This document shows, piece by piece, positions 50,664 through 59,927 of a DNA stretch of 64,000 bases; the stretch's first letter is position 1; each line of letters begins with the position of its first letter. The translations under genes were made by a program, and so were the position numbers. Under the pieces are notes generated by a model. It was not told where the DNA came from and made no database searches. It worked only from the letters and a program-made list of their open reading frames with translations. Origin of the DNA: Paenibacillus albidus (GTDB lineage Bacteria > Bacillota > Bacilli > Paenibacillales > Paenibacillaceae); assembly GCF_014644435.1 (NCBI RefSeq), contig NZ_BMKR01000001.1, positions 124,001 to 188,000 on the forward strand, read 5' to 3'.

Positions 50664-51550
50664 ATCCCGTTCCTCCAGACTGCTACTTGCCGGCGGTGTT
50701 CTTCCAGATTGCTGCCTGGGGAGAACCGTGCGGCTCCCTGATGCCGCAGTATTTCCTGCAGCGCTTCGGCATGGTCACCGGCAATCAGCTGTTCTACGCC
50801 GTTCCCCACTCCCGTATTGCCCTGGCGCAGCCGGTTATGTTTAATAACATCAACGGAGCCTGCCTTCTCTACCCGCAGCCCTTTAAGGATCGAGATGGCC
50901 TGTGCCTTGGGAGGCACCATCAGCTCACGGCAGCCGATGGTCTCCAGAGCCCGCCGGGAAAGTGCATGCGGGACAGCTGTCATGGAGCTAACTCCAAGAT
51001 CCCTGCGGCCCAGTACATAATTAAGGAAAAGCTTGCAGCGGGTGACACTGTCACTGCTGCCGAACGGTGGCAGCAGTGCATCCAGATCATTAAGCGCTAC
51101 ATCGATACCGCTGTCTACGGCAGCCGCGAACGGCAGGAGCAGCGGAGCAGGAATGACCATATCACCATCCAGAAAGAGCAGGATATCGCCCTTGCTGAGC
51201 TTCGCCCCTATAGCCCGGCCCACATCATGGCCTGCGGAAGCGGGGCAATGCACAATGGTGGCCTCCTTGCACTGCCGTGCACGTTCAAAGCTGTTGTCGC
51301 TGCAACCGTTCAGGACCACGATGATCTCCGCCGGATGCAGGCATGCAACCTGCTTCAGCAGGAGCTGCAGGGTCTCCTGCTCGTTGCGCGCCGAGACAAT
51401 CACCGACAGGGTACCGCGCAGTGGCGCAAGTATCCGCTCTGCCCGTCTGGCGGCTGGCCTGCGGGCCCGCGCAGTGCGGCGGGACGCCTTGTGCCTGGCC
51501 GTTCTGCCTGCAGGAGGGCGGCTTTCTCCACGCCGTTTGGGTCTGGGCAT
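50660..51550 (-). CDS. GT2 glycosyltransferase with polybasic N-terminus (paralogue 2)
   Basis: About 296 residues. By spacing from GAGGTG the start is the ATG at 51550 (MPRPKRRGESRPP); codons at 51562/51559 are alternatives. The first ~40 residues are Arg/Ala/Lys-rich, followed by a GT-A domain: TLSVIVSARNEQETLQLLLK, EIIVVLNGCSDNSFERARQ, DILLFLDGDMVIPAPLLLPF. The downstream part LFLNYVLGRRDLGVSSMTAVPHALSRRALETIG matches the next protein. The enzyme is a paralogue of 51559-52398 including the basic N-terminal segment. Confidence 0.88.
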   Translation of the reverse strand: MPRPKRRGESRPPAGRTARHKASRRTARARRPAARRAERILAPLRGTLSVIVSARNEQETLQLLLKQVACLHPAEIIVVLNGCSDNSFERARQCKEATIVHCPASAGHDVGRAIGAKLSKGDILLFLDGDMVIPAPLLLPFAAAVDSGIDVALNDLDALLPPFGSSDSVTRCKLFLNYVLGRRDLGVSSMTAVPHALSRRALETIGCRELMVPPKAQAISILKGLRVEKAGSVDVIKHNRLRQGNTGVGNGVEQLIAGDHAEALQEILRHQGAARFSPGSNLEEHRRQVAVWRNGI

Positions 51551-51558
51551 AGAATCCA

Positions 51559-52398
51559 TCACCTCACCATCTCCCGGCGCCGGCTTCCGTCACTGAATCC
51601 CGCTCTGTCCCCTTGGCGTTCAAGCAGCAGGGACAAAGCCTCGAGATGATCTCCAACAATCAGGTGCTGCAAAGGATCCGTTCCGCCCGCCTTGCGGCGG
51701 ACCCTGTTCAGCTTCCCAACAGGCACCTTGTGCACAGCCTCCACGTGCAGCCCTTCCATAATTGCGCGGGCATGGGCCAGCGGAGGTCGGGACAATGCGC
51801 TGGTGCCAAGCAGACTCAGCGCTTTGCGGCTTAGGGCATGCGGTACTGCCGTCATGGAACAGCCTTTCAGATCCGGACGGTTCAGCATAAGGTTCAGCAC
51901 ATGTTTGGAGAGCACCACCGGATGGGGAATGATGCTGCGGACCGGTCCGGAGTAATCATTCAGTGCAATGTCCGCGCCTCTGCGAACAGCTTTCACAAAG
52001 GGGCGCAGCTGTGCTGCGGAAATAACCAAATCACCATCCGTAAATAATAGAATTTCGCCTTTGGCAACCTCGGCTCCGACACTGCGGCCGGCATCATGTC
52101 CCAGCGGCAGTTCATAAAAGATGACATGTGCGCCGGACGCCTTGGCAATTTCCGCCGTTTTGTCGGCAGAACCGTTGACAACAACAATAACCTCGCAGCG
52201 CGGATGAACTCCCCTGGCCCCGGCGATCACACCGGCAATGGTCCCGGCTTCATTCATGGCCGGAATAATGACGGACACATAGGGCTCGGGATGATTCATA
52301 GCAGGCAAGGCTGCTGCCTGCCGCACCCGGCGGGAAGTCCGCCGTGCTGCTCGGGAGGTCCGCCGTCCCATGCGGCGGGCAGAAGTTCGTTTGGGCAT
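51559..52398 (-). CDS. GT2 glycosyltransferase with polybasic N-terminus (paralogue 1)
   Basis: 279 residues from ATG 52398 (AAGGTGG at 9 bp; the ATG at 52407 touches the ribosome site). MPKRTSARRMGRRTSRAARR is strongly basic over the first ~28 residues. The GT-A domain follows: YVSVIIPAMNEAGTIAGVIA, EVIVVVNGSADKTAEIAKAS, EILLFTDGDLVISAAQLRPF, then LMLNRPDLKGCSMTAVPHALSRKALSLLG. First of four genes ending with the SpsI-like gene; translationally close to each neighbour. Paralogue of the next gene product. Confidence 0.88.
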   Translation of the reverse strand: MPKRTSARRMGRRTSRAARRTSRRVRQAAALPAMNHPEPYVSVIIPAMNEAGTIAGVIAGARGVHPRCEVIVVVNGSADKTAEIAKASGAHVIFYELPLGHDAGRSVGAEVAKGEILLFTDGDLVISAAQLRPFVKAVRRGADIALNDYSGPVRSIIPHPVVLSKHVLNLMLNRPDLKGCSMTAVPHALSRKALSLLGTSALSRPPLAHARAIMEGLHVEAVHKVPVGKLNRVRRKAGGTDPLQHLIVGDHLEALSLLLERQGDRAGFSDGSRRREMVR

Positions 52399-52556
52399 CA
52401 AGCTCATCCACCTTCTTTACAGTGCTATTCGCCGGGCTGGGGTTACAACACAGTCTATGTAATACGGCGTACAGGGTAACGGCTGGTGTCTCTCTATGCG
52501 GAAATCGGGACAATTGGCAGCCGGGACTGCTTTTACGGAACTTGGGCTCAGCATTA

Positions 52557-52599
52557 AGGGCTATCCCGGCTGCCTGTTCACAGCGGCCGGAATAGCCCT
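52557..52599. terminator. Hairpin after the giant repeat gene
   Basis: AGGGCTAT-c-CCGGC and GCCGG-a-ATAGCCCT form a 13-bp or longer stem with one mismatch, 41 bp beyond the stop at 52640. The following U-tract on the minus strand is weak. It separates the giant gene from the GT2 operon. The gap 52399-52639 has no other feature that I see. Confidence 0.6.
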
Positions 52600-52639
52600 C
52601 TTCTGTTATGCTCAATTGACCTTTCCACCCCGGCATCAA

Positions 52640-55600
52640 CTAATCGAACACACGGTCATCCTGGGGCGATTTCGATAACGGAGAGCCAATAGCAATCCAT
52701 GAGATCACGCCATAGAAATGAGGGGTCTGCTCTAATCTGACTACCTGGATAACGGCCTCCGCATTTGATCTGCTTTTTAAGGAAGCATGGAAGAAAGGCT
52801 GATTAGTCATGGCAACCAGCACATAGCCGGTATGTCCAAAGCCCTCGTCAAAAGCCACCGTCACCTCCACGCTTCGCTCATCTTCATTGAACATGAATGC
52901 CGTCATGCCGAACTGCTGCAGCGTCCCCCGCTTGCCGGCACTCAACACCGGACTGAAGGATAAATGCTCCATATGGATCGCGCCATCCGCCAGATGCTCC
53001 TTTTGTACCGCACCCGGGGCCAAATGGTAACTCTGCACGCTTTCCTCTTCCAGATGACGGGACTGTACAGCGAAAGAAGCAATTTTGCCGGAATCAACAG
53101 CCTCGTCCTGAAGCTCTGTCACTCCTACTGCGCCGGGGGACAAGTGCTCCGATCCAATACTTCCCGGGCAAAGCTTCTCACCCGTGATGCTGCTATCCGG
53201 CAGCAGCTCTGAGGTGTACACGTCTTCAGCCAGATGACGGAGCGTGATTTCACCGGCACGGATATGACTTCTTCCAACGGCCTCTGCGGCCAGATGCCCT
53301 CCATACACACTGCCCGGTGCCAAATGGAAGGCCTCCACGGAGCCCTCCGCCAGCTTCTCGCCCGTGATACTGCCATCCGGCAGCAGCTCAGCCGTACGAA
53401 CTTCGTCGGCCAGATGACGGAGTGTAATTTCACCAGAACGGATGTGGCCGCCTTCTACCGCTTCTTCAGACAAATGCTCGCCATATACACTGCCAGCCGC
53501 TAAATGATGGGAATCGACCACGCCTTCAGCCAGCTTCCCGCCAGTGATACTGCCATCCGGCAGCAGCTCAACCGTGCGAACTTCGTCGGCCAGATGCCGT
53601 AGCATGATTTCACCGGAACGGATATGACGGCTACCGACGGCTTCTGCGGCCAGATGCCCCCCATACACACTGCCCGGTGCCAAATGGAAGGAGCCCACCG
53701 AACCCTCTGCCAGCTTCCCGCCAGTGATGCTGCCGTCCGGCAGCAGCTCCGCCGTACGAACCTCTGCGGCCAGATGACGGAGTGTGATCTCACCAGAGCG
53801 GATGTGACCTCCTTGTATGGCCTCTGTGGCCAGATGTCCCCCATACACACTGCCCGGTGCCAAATGGAAGGAGCCCACGGAGTGCTCCGCCAGCTTCTTG
53901 CCGGTCATACTTCCATCCGGCAGCAGCTCAGCACTGCGTACCTCATCGGCCAAATGGCTGAGCCTAATCTCACCGGTACCGATGTGGCCGCCTTCTACCG
54001 CTTCCGCGCTAAGATGGTTGCTGTATACACTGCCAGCCGCCAAATGATGGGAACCGATCGAGCCCTCTGCCAGCTTCTCGCCCGTGATGCTTCCATCCGG
54101 CAGCAGCTCAGCACTGCGTACCTCATCGGCCAAATGGCTGAGCCTAATCTCGCCGGTACCGATGTGGCCGCCTTCTACCGCTTCCGCACTAAGATGGTCG
54201 CTGTATACACTGCCAGCCGCCAAATGATGGGAACCAACCACGCCCTCCGCCAGCTTCCTGCCGGTAATACTGCCGTCCGGCAGCAGCTCAGCCGTACGAA
54301 CCTCTTCGGCCAGATGCCGGAGCTTAATCTCACCAGCATGGATGTGGCCGCCTTTTACCGCTTCTACAGACAGATGCTCACCATATACACTGCCAGCCGC
54401 CAAATGATGGGAACCGATCGAACCCTCCGCCAGTTTCTTACCCGTGATGCTTCCATCCGGCAGCAGCTCAGCACTGCGTACCTCATCGGCCAAATGGCTG
54501 AGCGTAATCTCACCGGCACGGATGTGCCCGCCTTCTACCGCTTCTACCGACAAATGCTCACTATATACACTGCCAGCCGCCAAATGATGGGAACCGACCA
54601 CGCCCTCCGCCAGCTTCCTGCCGGTAATACTGCCGTCCGGCAGCAGCTCAGCCGTACGAACCTCTTCGGCCAAATGGCTGAGCCTAATCTCACCGGCACG
54701 GATGTGCCCGCCTTCTACCGCTTCTACCGACAAATGCTCACCATATATACTGCCAGCCGTCAAATGGTGAGAGCTGATCGAACCCATCGCCAGCTTCCCG
54801 CCGGTAATGCTGCCGTCCGGCAGCAGCTCAGCACTGCGTGCCTCATCTGCCAAATGGCGGAGCGTAATCTCACCGGCACGGATGTGCCCGCCTTCTACCG
54901 CTTCCGCGCTAAGATGGTCGCTGTATATACTGCCCGGTGCCAGATGAAAGGAGCCCACCGAACCCTCCGCCAGCTTCTTTCCGGTAATGCTGCCGTCCGG
55001 CAGCAGTTCTGGCGTCCGCACCTCTTCCGCCAAATGACGGAGCGTGATTTCGCCAGCACGGATATGCCCGCCTTCTACCGCTTCCGCGCTAAGATGATCA
55101 CTGTACACACTGCCTTGTGCCAGATGAAAGGAACCTACCGAACCCTCCGCCAGCTTTTTCCCCGTAATGCTGCCATCCGGCAGCAGTTCGGCGCTGCGTA
55201 CCTCACCCGCCAAATGTCGGAGCGTAATGCCCTCCGAACGAATATGCCTGCCTTCCACCGCTTCAAGAGCCAGTTGACTGCCTTCTACGCTTTCCGGGGC
55301 GAGATGAATGGAATTCACCGCACGGTCCGCCAGCTTTGCCCCATCGACACTGCCGTTCTGCAGCTGGATAGTTGAGATGGCGTTAGGCAGGATATGACCG
55401 TTGCCGATGATGAGGGGACGGATCTGTGCGCCACCGATACTGCCGGGAGCAACGTGTCTGGCATGGATTGCGCCGTCGCTGATCGACAGCGGACCCACAG
55501 CTCCTGCAGCCAGATGCTCAGGCAATATTGCCCCTGCCGCCAGCTTGCCGGACTCGACACTGCCGTCGGCCAGCTTGATTGTAGTCACGGACAGATCGCT

Positions 55601-57547
55601 GATTTTGTCGGTGGATACACTTTCGGGTGACAGCTTCAGCGAGGTGACGGCATGATCGGCCAAATGATGGGGCTGAACGGCGTTTGCAGCCAGATGACTC
55701 TCTTTCACAACACCCGCAGCCAGGTGCTTCGACAATACCGAACCGGAATCAAGTGCAGCGGAGTTCACACTGTTCACCCCGAGATGTCTGCTCTCTACAG
55801 CGCCTGCTGCCAGATGACCGGCATCGACCACCGCATCCTGCAGGATACGTCCGCTGATGCTGGCATCGGCCAGATGTTTCTCATCCACCGCGCAGCAAGC
55901 GATATGTTCCCCGCTCACCGCTTCACGGGCAAGGACATTTCCCGTCACCGCTCCCTGCGCAAGCTTAGCGGTATAAACGCTGCCGTCGGCCAGCTTGGCG
56001 GTAGTTACGCTCAGCGGACGCAGATGTCCTTCAGCTACCGATTCAGCCTCCAACTCTTTGCCTGTCACGGCTCCGGGCGCCAAATGGCGCGTCTGCACAG
56101 CTTCGTCCTGAAGCTGATCCGCTCCCACAGCTTCTTCTGCCAGATGGGCGTTGCCCACGATCTCACGCTGCAAATGGTCCGAGGTGATGGCCTGCATGGC
56201 TATCTGCGGACCGCGCACGGCAGACTTGGCAATATGACGTGTAGTCACGGCTTCATCCGCCAGCTTATGCGCCAGAATACTCTGATCGGCGATCTTGGAA
56301 GCTGTAACGGCTTGCTCCACAAGCTGGGCCGTTCCTACCGCACCTTCTGCCAGCTTGACAAAAGAAATGCTGCGGTCAGCCAGATGACGGCTGGCAATTT
56401 CACCATCGCCGATATGGGCGGCCTTCACACTCTCCAGGCTCAGATGGGCGCTGTGGATGACTCCTGCGCCCAGTTGCCGCGCGCCCACTGAACCCTCTGC
56501 CAGATGTCCGCTGTCAATGACACCCGGTTGCAGCTGCTCCTTGCCGATCAGCCGGCCGGCAAGCTGCTCCGGTCCAATGGCGCCGGGTACCAGATGTTTA
56601 GCTGTAATCAAGTGCTCGCCAAGGTGGCGGCTCTCAATGATGCCGTCCGCCAGCTTGACACCGCTGATTTCCCCGTCGGCAATTTTGTCTGCGGTGACAG
56701 CTTCATCCGCCAGCTTGGAGCGGTCAATAATGCCATTCGCCAAATGGCGTCCTTTTACGCCCCCGCTGAGTATTTTATCGCCGGTTACCGCACCGTCTTC
56801 CAGCAGCTCCGCTGTAATGATACACTCACTCAAATGCCGGCTTTCAATGGATCTATCCGCAATTTTACCGCTTCCGATCACCCGGTCAGCCAGCTTATCC
56901 GGCCCGATGCTGCCGTTCTTAAGCTTCTCTCCGCTGATGGAATGATCCAGCAGCTTGCCTCCGCTTACACTTCCCTCCGCCAAATGCTCCCCGGAAACCG
57001 ACTCCGGTGCGATCTTGGAAGAGGTTACCGCCTTGTCCGCGATATTAATGCTCTGAACGGCATAATCCTGGAGCCAGGGTGTCCCGATGATGCCAAATTT
57101 CAGCTTGGACCCGTCGATGGCGCGCGGGGCGATTTTGACTCCGGTCACCGCTCCATCCGACAGATCATCGGTATACACCGGCTGCAAGCGTTCCTTCTCC
57201 GGGAGAACAACTGCAGCGGCGGGCTGCTGATCCGCCTCTATTGAATCGCCTTCTATGCTAACATCAAGCTGCTCTTCAGGCTTACCCGGCAGAGCAGCCT
57301 CTGCCGGCGCTTCTACATCTATAGGCGTTTCTACATCAATAGGCGCTTCTGCAATCTCTACTCCGCTTACCTGCAGTTCTTGAACAGGTTCCGACTCCAC
57401 CTCTGCAGCTTCATTGCTTACGGCTTCAGCACCCGCCGAAACCTTTGGCGTGTTCCCCAACATGTTCAGTTCACTCATATTGGGATTATCGACCACGTAG
57501 AGCCTTTTTTTCGGACTGCGCGGCTGCTTCCTTTTGGATCCCCTCAC
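52640..57547 (-). CDS. 1635-residue repeat protein with WIAG-type C-terminus (spore-surface candidate)
   Basis: GTG start with AAGGAGGAG at 7 bp. A basic N-terminus (MRGSKRKQPRSPKKRLYVVD) and ~80 acidic Glu/Val/Pro-rich residues lead to about 1350 residues of a 15-residue repeat of the form (H/K)LAxGSVxxxxLxxxx, e.g. GSVTGVKLADGSI-like units. The central part is four units grown into a 60-residue super-repeat, 12 copies marked by ELLPDGSITG. The last ~110 residues are a non-repeated globular domain ending ISWIAIGSP, which fits what I recall as the WIAG-tail domain of Paenibacillus proteins. No signal peptide or anchor, as for coat proteins assembled from the mother cell. It probably forms a long beta-rich fibre (inference). 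Confidence 0.88.
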   Translation of the reverse strand: MRGSKRKQPRSPKKRLYVVDNPNMSELNMLGNTPKVSAGAEAVSNEAAEVESEPVQELQVSGVEIAEAPIDVETPIDVEAPAEAALPGKPEEQLDVSIEGDSIEADQQPAAAVVLPEKERLQPVYTDDLSDGAVTGVKIAPRAIDGSKLKFGIIGTPWLQDYAVQSINIADKAVTSSKIAPESVSGEHLAEGSVSGGKLLDHSISGEKLKNGSIGPDKLADRVIGSGKIADRSIESRHLSECIITAELLEDGAVTGDKILSGGVKGRHLANGIIDRSKLADEAVTADKIADGEISGVKLADGIIESRHLGEHLITAKHLVPGAIGPEQLAGRLIGKEQLQPGVIDSGHLAEGSVGARQLGAGVIHSAHLSLESVKAAHIGDGEIASRHLADRSISFVKLAEGAVGTAQLVEQAVTASKIADQSILAHKLADEAVTTRHIAKSAVRGPQIAMQAITSDHLQREIVGNAHLAEEAVGADQLQDEAVQTRHLAPGAVTGKELEAESVAEGHLRPLSVTTAKLADGSVYTAKLAQGAVTGNVLAREAVSGEHIACCAVDEKHLADASISGRILQDAVVDAGHLAAGAVESRHLGVNSVNSAALDSGSVLSKHLAAGVVKESHLAANAVQPHHLADHAVTSLKLSPESVSTDKISDLSVTTIKLADGSVESGKLAAGAILPEHLAAGAVGPLSISDGAIHARHVAPGSIGGAQIRPLIIGNGHILPNAISTIQLQNGSVDGAKLADRAVNSIHLAPESVEGSQLALEAVEGRHIRSEGITLRHLAGEVRSAELLPDGSITGKKLAEGSVGSFHLAQGSVYSDHLSAEAVEGGHIRAGEITLRHLAEEVRTPELLPDGSITGKKLAEGSVGSFHLAPGSIYSDHLSAEAVEGGHIRAGEITLRHLADEARSAELLPDGSITGGKLAMGSISSHHLTAGSIYGEHLSVEAVEGGHIRAGEIRLSHLAEEVRTAELLPDGSITGRKLAEGVVGSHHLAAGSVYSEHLSVEAVEGGHIRAGEITLSHLADEVRSAELLPDGSITGKKLAEGSIGSHHLAAGSVYGEHLSVEAVKGGHIHAGEIKLRHLAEEVRTAELLPDGSITGRKLAEGVVGSHHLAAGSVYSDHLSAEAVEGGHIGTGEIRLSHLADEVRSAELLPDGSITGEKLAEGSIGSHHLAAGSVYSNHLSAEAVEGGHIGTGEIRLSHLADEVRSAELLPDGSMTGKKLAEHSVGSFHLAPGSVYGGHLATEAIQGGHIRSGEITLRHLAAEVRTAELLPDGSITGGKLAEGSVGSFHLAPGSVYGGHLAAEAVGSRHIRSGEIMLRHLADEVRTVELLPDGSITGGKLAEGVVDSHHLAAGSVYGEHLSEEAVEGGHIRSGEITLRHLADEVRTAELLPDGSITGEKLAEGSVEAFHLAPGSVYGGHLAAEAVGRSHIRAGEITLRHLAEDVYTSELLPDSSITGEKLCPGSIGSEHLSPGAVGVTELQDEAVDSGKIASFAVQSRHLEEESVQSYHLAPGAVQKEHLADGAIHMEHLSFSPVLSAGKRGTLQQFGMTAFMFNEDERSVEVTVAFDEGFGHTGYVLVAMTNQPFFHASLKSRSNAEAVIQVVRLEQTPHFYGVISWIAIGSPLSKSPQDDRVFD
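53190..55190. repeat. 180-bp tandem super-repeats inside the giant gene
   Basis: The codons for ELLPDGS recur exactly every 180 bp from about 53190 to 55170 (12 occurrences). Neighbouring copies are close in DNA sequence, and RSAELL and RTAELL variants tend to alternate between about 53.7 and 55 kb, hinting at 360-bp duplication steps. Recombination here could change the length of the protein. Confidence 0.92.
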
Positions 57548-57770
57548 AAGCCGTCTCCTCCTTCCAACTAATGTTTCCTAGGCATCATATGCAGCAGAGT
57601 AGGCAGATGACACCCGTTTCAACAAGGGGAGCACATTCTTGATATTTTGAGGACCGGCAAAAAAGGGCATCTGACGCCGCACATTCGTCCACCCTGACAG
57701 GTGGGTACAAACATAGAATGACAAGTGAGGGAACGGAAGAAGCAACTGAAGATAACAGGAGGAACCTTTC

Positions 57771-58862
57771 ATGGCGCAAAAGCTCGTCGGAATATTGCTA
57801 AATGCCGCTGTGCACCGGGGGGTGCCCCGGCAAAAAACAGGACAGGAATCCCTGTTGAACTATGAGGAAGCCGCAGCCGCCTACGGCATAACTCCCGTTT
57901 TTCTCAGATTGGCTGATATCGATACCGATTCAGGCTTCTGTGCTGCCTATATACATGGACCTCAGGGCTATAGAAGAACTATCCTTCCAACTCCAAGCGT
58001 AATCCATAACCGGGCCATCTACGGCACTGACAGTCCAGGCATGAAACGGCTGCTCCGGCATGTCCCCCGGGTATTCAACAACAACAACCGTTACGGCAAG
58101 GATGAGATTCACGGGCTGCTGGCACAAAATGAGGAGCTGCGCCGTTATTTGCCGGAGACAGCAAAGGGGCTGGCAGGGCTGGCAGCGATGATGAACCGCT
58201 ACCCGGACCTCATCCTGAAGCCTTGCAGGGGCAGCATAGGCAATGGCGTCATGCGGCTGGTCCGTGTCCGCACTAGCTCATGGCGCTGGAATTTAACCTA
58301 TCTGCCAAGGGGAGCGAGACACTGGGCCACGCTTCCGGTAGATCAGGATGCTTTGCCAAGGGCACTGCGGACCCGGCTCTCCAAAGTCCCTTATCTCGTG
58401 CAGGAACGTATACCGCTTGCCGAGATGAACGGACGTCCCTTTGATCTGCGCGTCACCGTCCAGCGCGGCTGGGGCGGGGAGTGGCAGGTCACCGGGCTGT
58501 TCGCCAAGCTGGCTGCTCCCGGCGGATTCGTCTCCAATATCGCACGGGGCGGCGAGGCGCTCAGCTCCGCCTATGTGCTGGATACGGCTTTCTCCAGCAG
58601 GGATGCGGCCATTCTCCGCATGTCGCTGGAGGCGCTTAGCCTTGCTGTTGCCCGGTCACTGGGCCAGCGGCTCCCGGGCCTGGCAGACATCGGCCTGGAC
58701 ATTGGCCTGACCAGGGATGGACGGCTTTTTTTCATCGAAGCCAATGGCCGGGATCAACGTTACGGATTCCGCAAAGCCGGGCTTCAGGAAATCTGGAAGA
58801 ACAGCTACCGCAAACCTATGGGCTATGCCCGTTTTCTGATGGAAGAGGCCGGTCCCGGATAA
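57771..58862 (+). CDS. YheC/YheD-family ATP-grasp spore-coat protein
   Basis: 363 residues, ATG after AGGAGGAA. The N-terminal part has RGVPRQKTGQESLLNYEEAAAAYGITPVFLRLADID; the ATP-grasp part has LLAQNEELRRYLPETA near 121, DLILKPCRGSIGNGVMRL near 146, YLVQERIPLAEMNGRPFDLRVTVQRG near 205 and DIGLDIGLTRDGRLFFIEANGRDQR near 306 with metal-binding residues. YheC/YheD are endospore-coat-associated in B. subtilis; the reaction is unknown. Divergent from the giant repeat gene across a 223-bp region (57548-57770) that must carry both promoters. Confidence 0.9.
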   Translation: MAQKLVGILLNAAVHRGVPRQKTGQESLLNYEEAAAAYGITPVFLRLADIDTDSGFCAAYIHGPQGYRRTILPTPSVIHNRAIYGTDSPGMKRLLRHVPRVFNNNNRYGKDEIHGLLAQNEELRRYLPETAKGLAGLAAMMNRYPDLILKPCRGSIGNGVMRLVRVRTSSWRWNLTYLPRGARHWATLPVDQDALPRALRTRLSKVPYLVQERIPLAEMNGRPFDLRVTVQRGWGGEWQVTGLFAKLAAPGGFVSNIARGGEALSSAYVLDTAFSSRDAAILRMSLEALSLAVARSLGQRLPGLADIGLDIGLTRDGRLFFIEANGRDQRYGFRKAGLQEIWKNSYRKPMGYARFLMEEAGPG

Positions 58863-58962
58863 CTCTTATTGATTTGTCTCCTATTCTATGTCAATATAAT
58901 GCAGAGCGGTGACAGCCAGTCTTGCACAGGCTGCGCGGCTGCATGATGGAAGGGAGATGGGC

Positions 58963-59754
58963 ATGGTTAAACAATTACTGCGGCTGATGACCGAGCTGTC
59001 CTCACACCGATGGCTTTCCCGGATCATGGGCGCTTTGGCCCATAGCAGAATCAGCCGTTTTTTGATTCCGGTATTTATTCGTTCTTACCATATTCCTGCG
59101 GGCGAGGCGGAGCATAGTCCCGGGGACTACCGTACACTCAACGAGTTCTTCAGCCGCCGGCTGAAGCCGGGGATGAGGCCCGTCGCCGAAGGTGACGATG
59201 CACTGGTCAGCCCGGTCGATGCACTGATTACGGCTATGGGCGACATTACTTCAGGAACACTTATGAATGTAAAAGGCCAGGATTATAATCTGGAGGAGCT
59301 GCTGAACCATTCCCCGCATCTGGAGCGGTACAAAAAGGGCTTCTTCTTCGTGCTCTATTTAAGTCCTACTGATTATCACCGCATTCATTCGCCGCTTAGC
59401 GGGCAGAAGGTAGAGAGTGATTATATCCGCGGCCGGGCCTATCCCGTCAATGAATTTGGCATGCGGCATATGAAAGGCGTCCTGAGCCGTAATGAACGGC
59501 TCATTACTTATATAGCCGGCAAACACGGGGAAGCCGCCGTAGTGAAGGTGGGGGCGATGAACGTCAGCAGTATCCGCTACGCTGATGAGCAGGCGTCCGA
59601 ATGGGAAAAAGGCGGCGATCTGGCCTATTTCGAATTCGGCTCCACTGTAGTGCTGCTAACGGAAAGCGGCACCTTCACTCCGCGTCCCGGACTGCGCAAG
59701 AACATGAAGGTGAAGATGGGCGAGCTGCTCGGCACGATGCGCGCTCCACTGTAA
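58963..59754 (+). CDS. psd: Phosphatidylserine decarboxylase proenzyme
   Basis: 263 residues from ATG 58963 (GGAAGGGAG at 7 bp). Converts phosphatidylserine to phosphatidylethanolamine at the membrane. RTLNEFFSRRLKPGMRPV near 51, VSPVDALITAMG near 79, SPTDYHRIHSPLSG near 131 with the DxxHxH-like His, and the self-cleavage site FGST in YFEFGSTVVLL near 225 that yields the pyruvoyl group. Length agrees with the Bacillus enzyme. Monocistronic with a strong terminator. Confidence 0.96.
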   Translation: MVKQLLRLMTELSSHRWLSRIMGALAHSRISRFLIPVFIRSYHIPAGEAEHSPGDYRTLNEFFSRRLKPGMRPVAEGDDALVSPVDALITAMGDITSGTLMNVKGQDYNLEELLNHSPHLERYKKGFFFVLYLSPTDYHRIHSPLSGQKVESDYIRGRAYPVNEFGMRHMKGVLSRNERLITYIAGKHGEAAVVKVGAMNVSSIRYADEQASEWEKGGDLAYFEFGSTVVLLTESGTFTPRPGLRKNMKVKMGELLGTMRAPL

Positions 59755-59765
59755 CAGGCAAGGCC

Positions 59766-59804
59766 AAAAGGGCTCCGTGCGGAAAATCGCCTGGAGCCCT
59801 TTTT
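59766..59804 (+). terminator. Terminator of psd
   Basis: AAAAGGGCTCC (59766-59776) pairs with GGAGCCCTTTT (59793-59803) and ends in a T-run. Confidence 0.9.
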
Positions 59805-59927
59805 AATTTATATCATGGAGGTATTATAGCGAATGAATCAGGAAATGTCTGGCAGAGGTGAGTCTGGTAACTACAGCTTTTATGGATTAGGAGAATTAGG
59901 GCTTTTTCTAGAGGCCAACTCCTCCCC

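Noticed and set aside
50687..51649. Plus-strand frame antisense to the GT2 genes
   Set aside because: Shadow of two well-supported minus-strand glycosyltransferase genes; no start signal or recognisable domain.
53624..55375. Long plus-strand open frame (583 codons) antisense to the giant repeat gene, with further ones at 55652-57244
   Set aside because: It exists because the 180-bp repeats keep the opposite strand open; it has no ribosome site and its repeats mirror those of the sense protein. The sense frame has a proper start, a non-repeated terminal domain and gene context.
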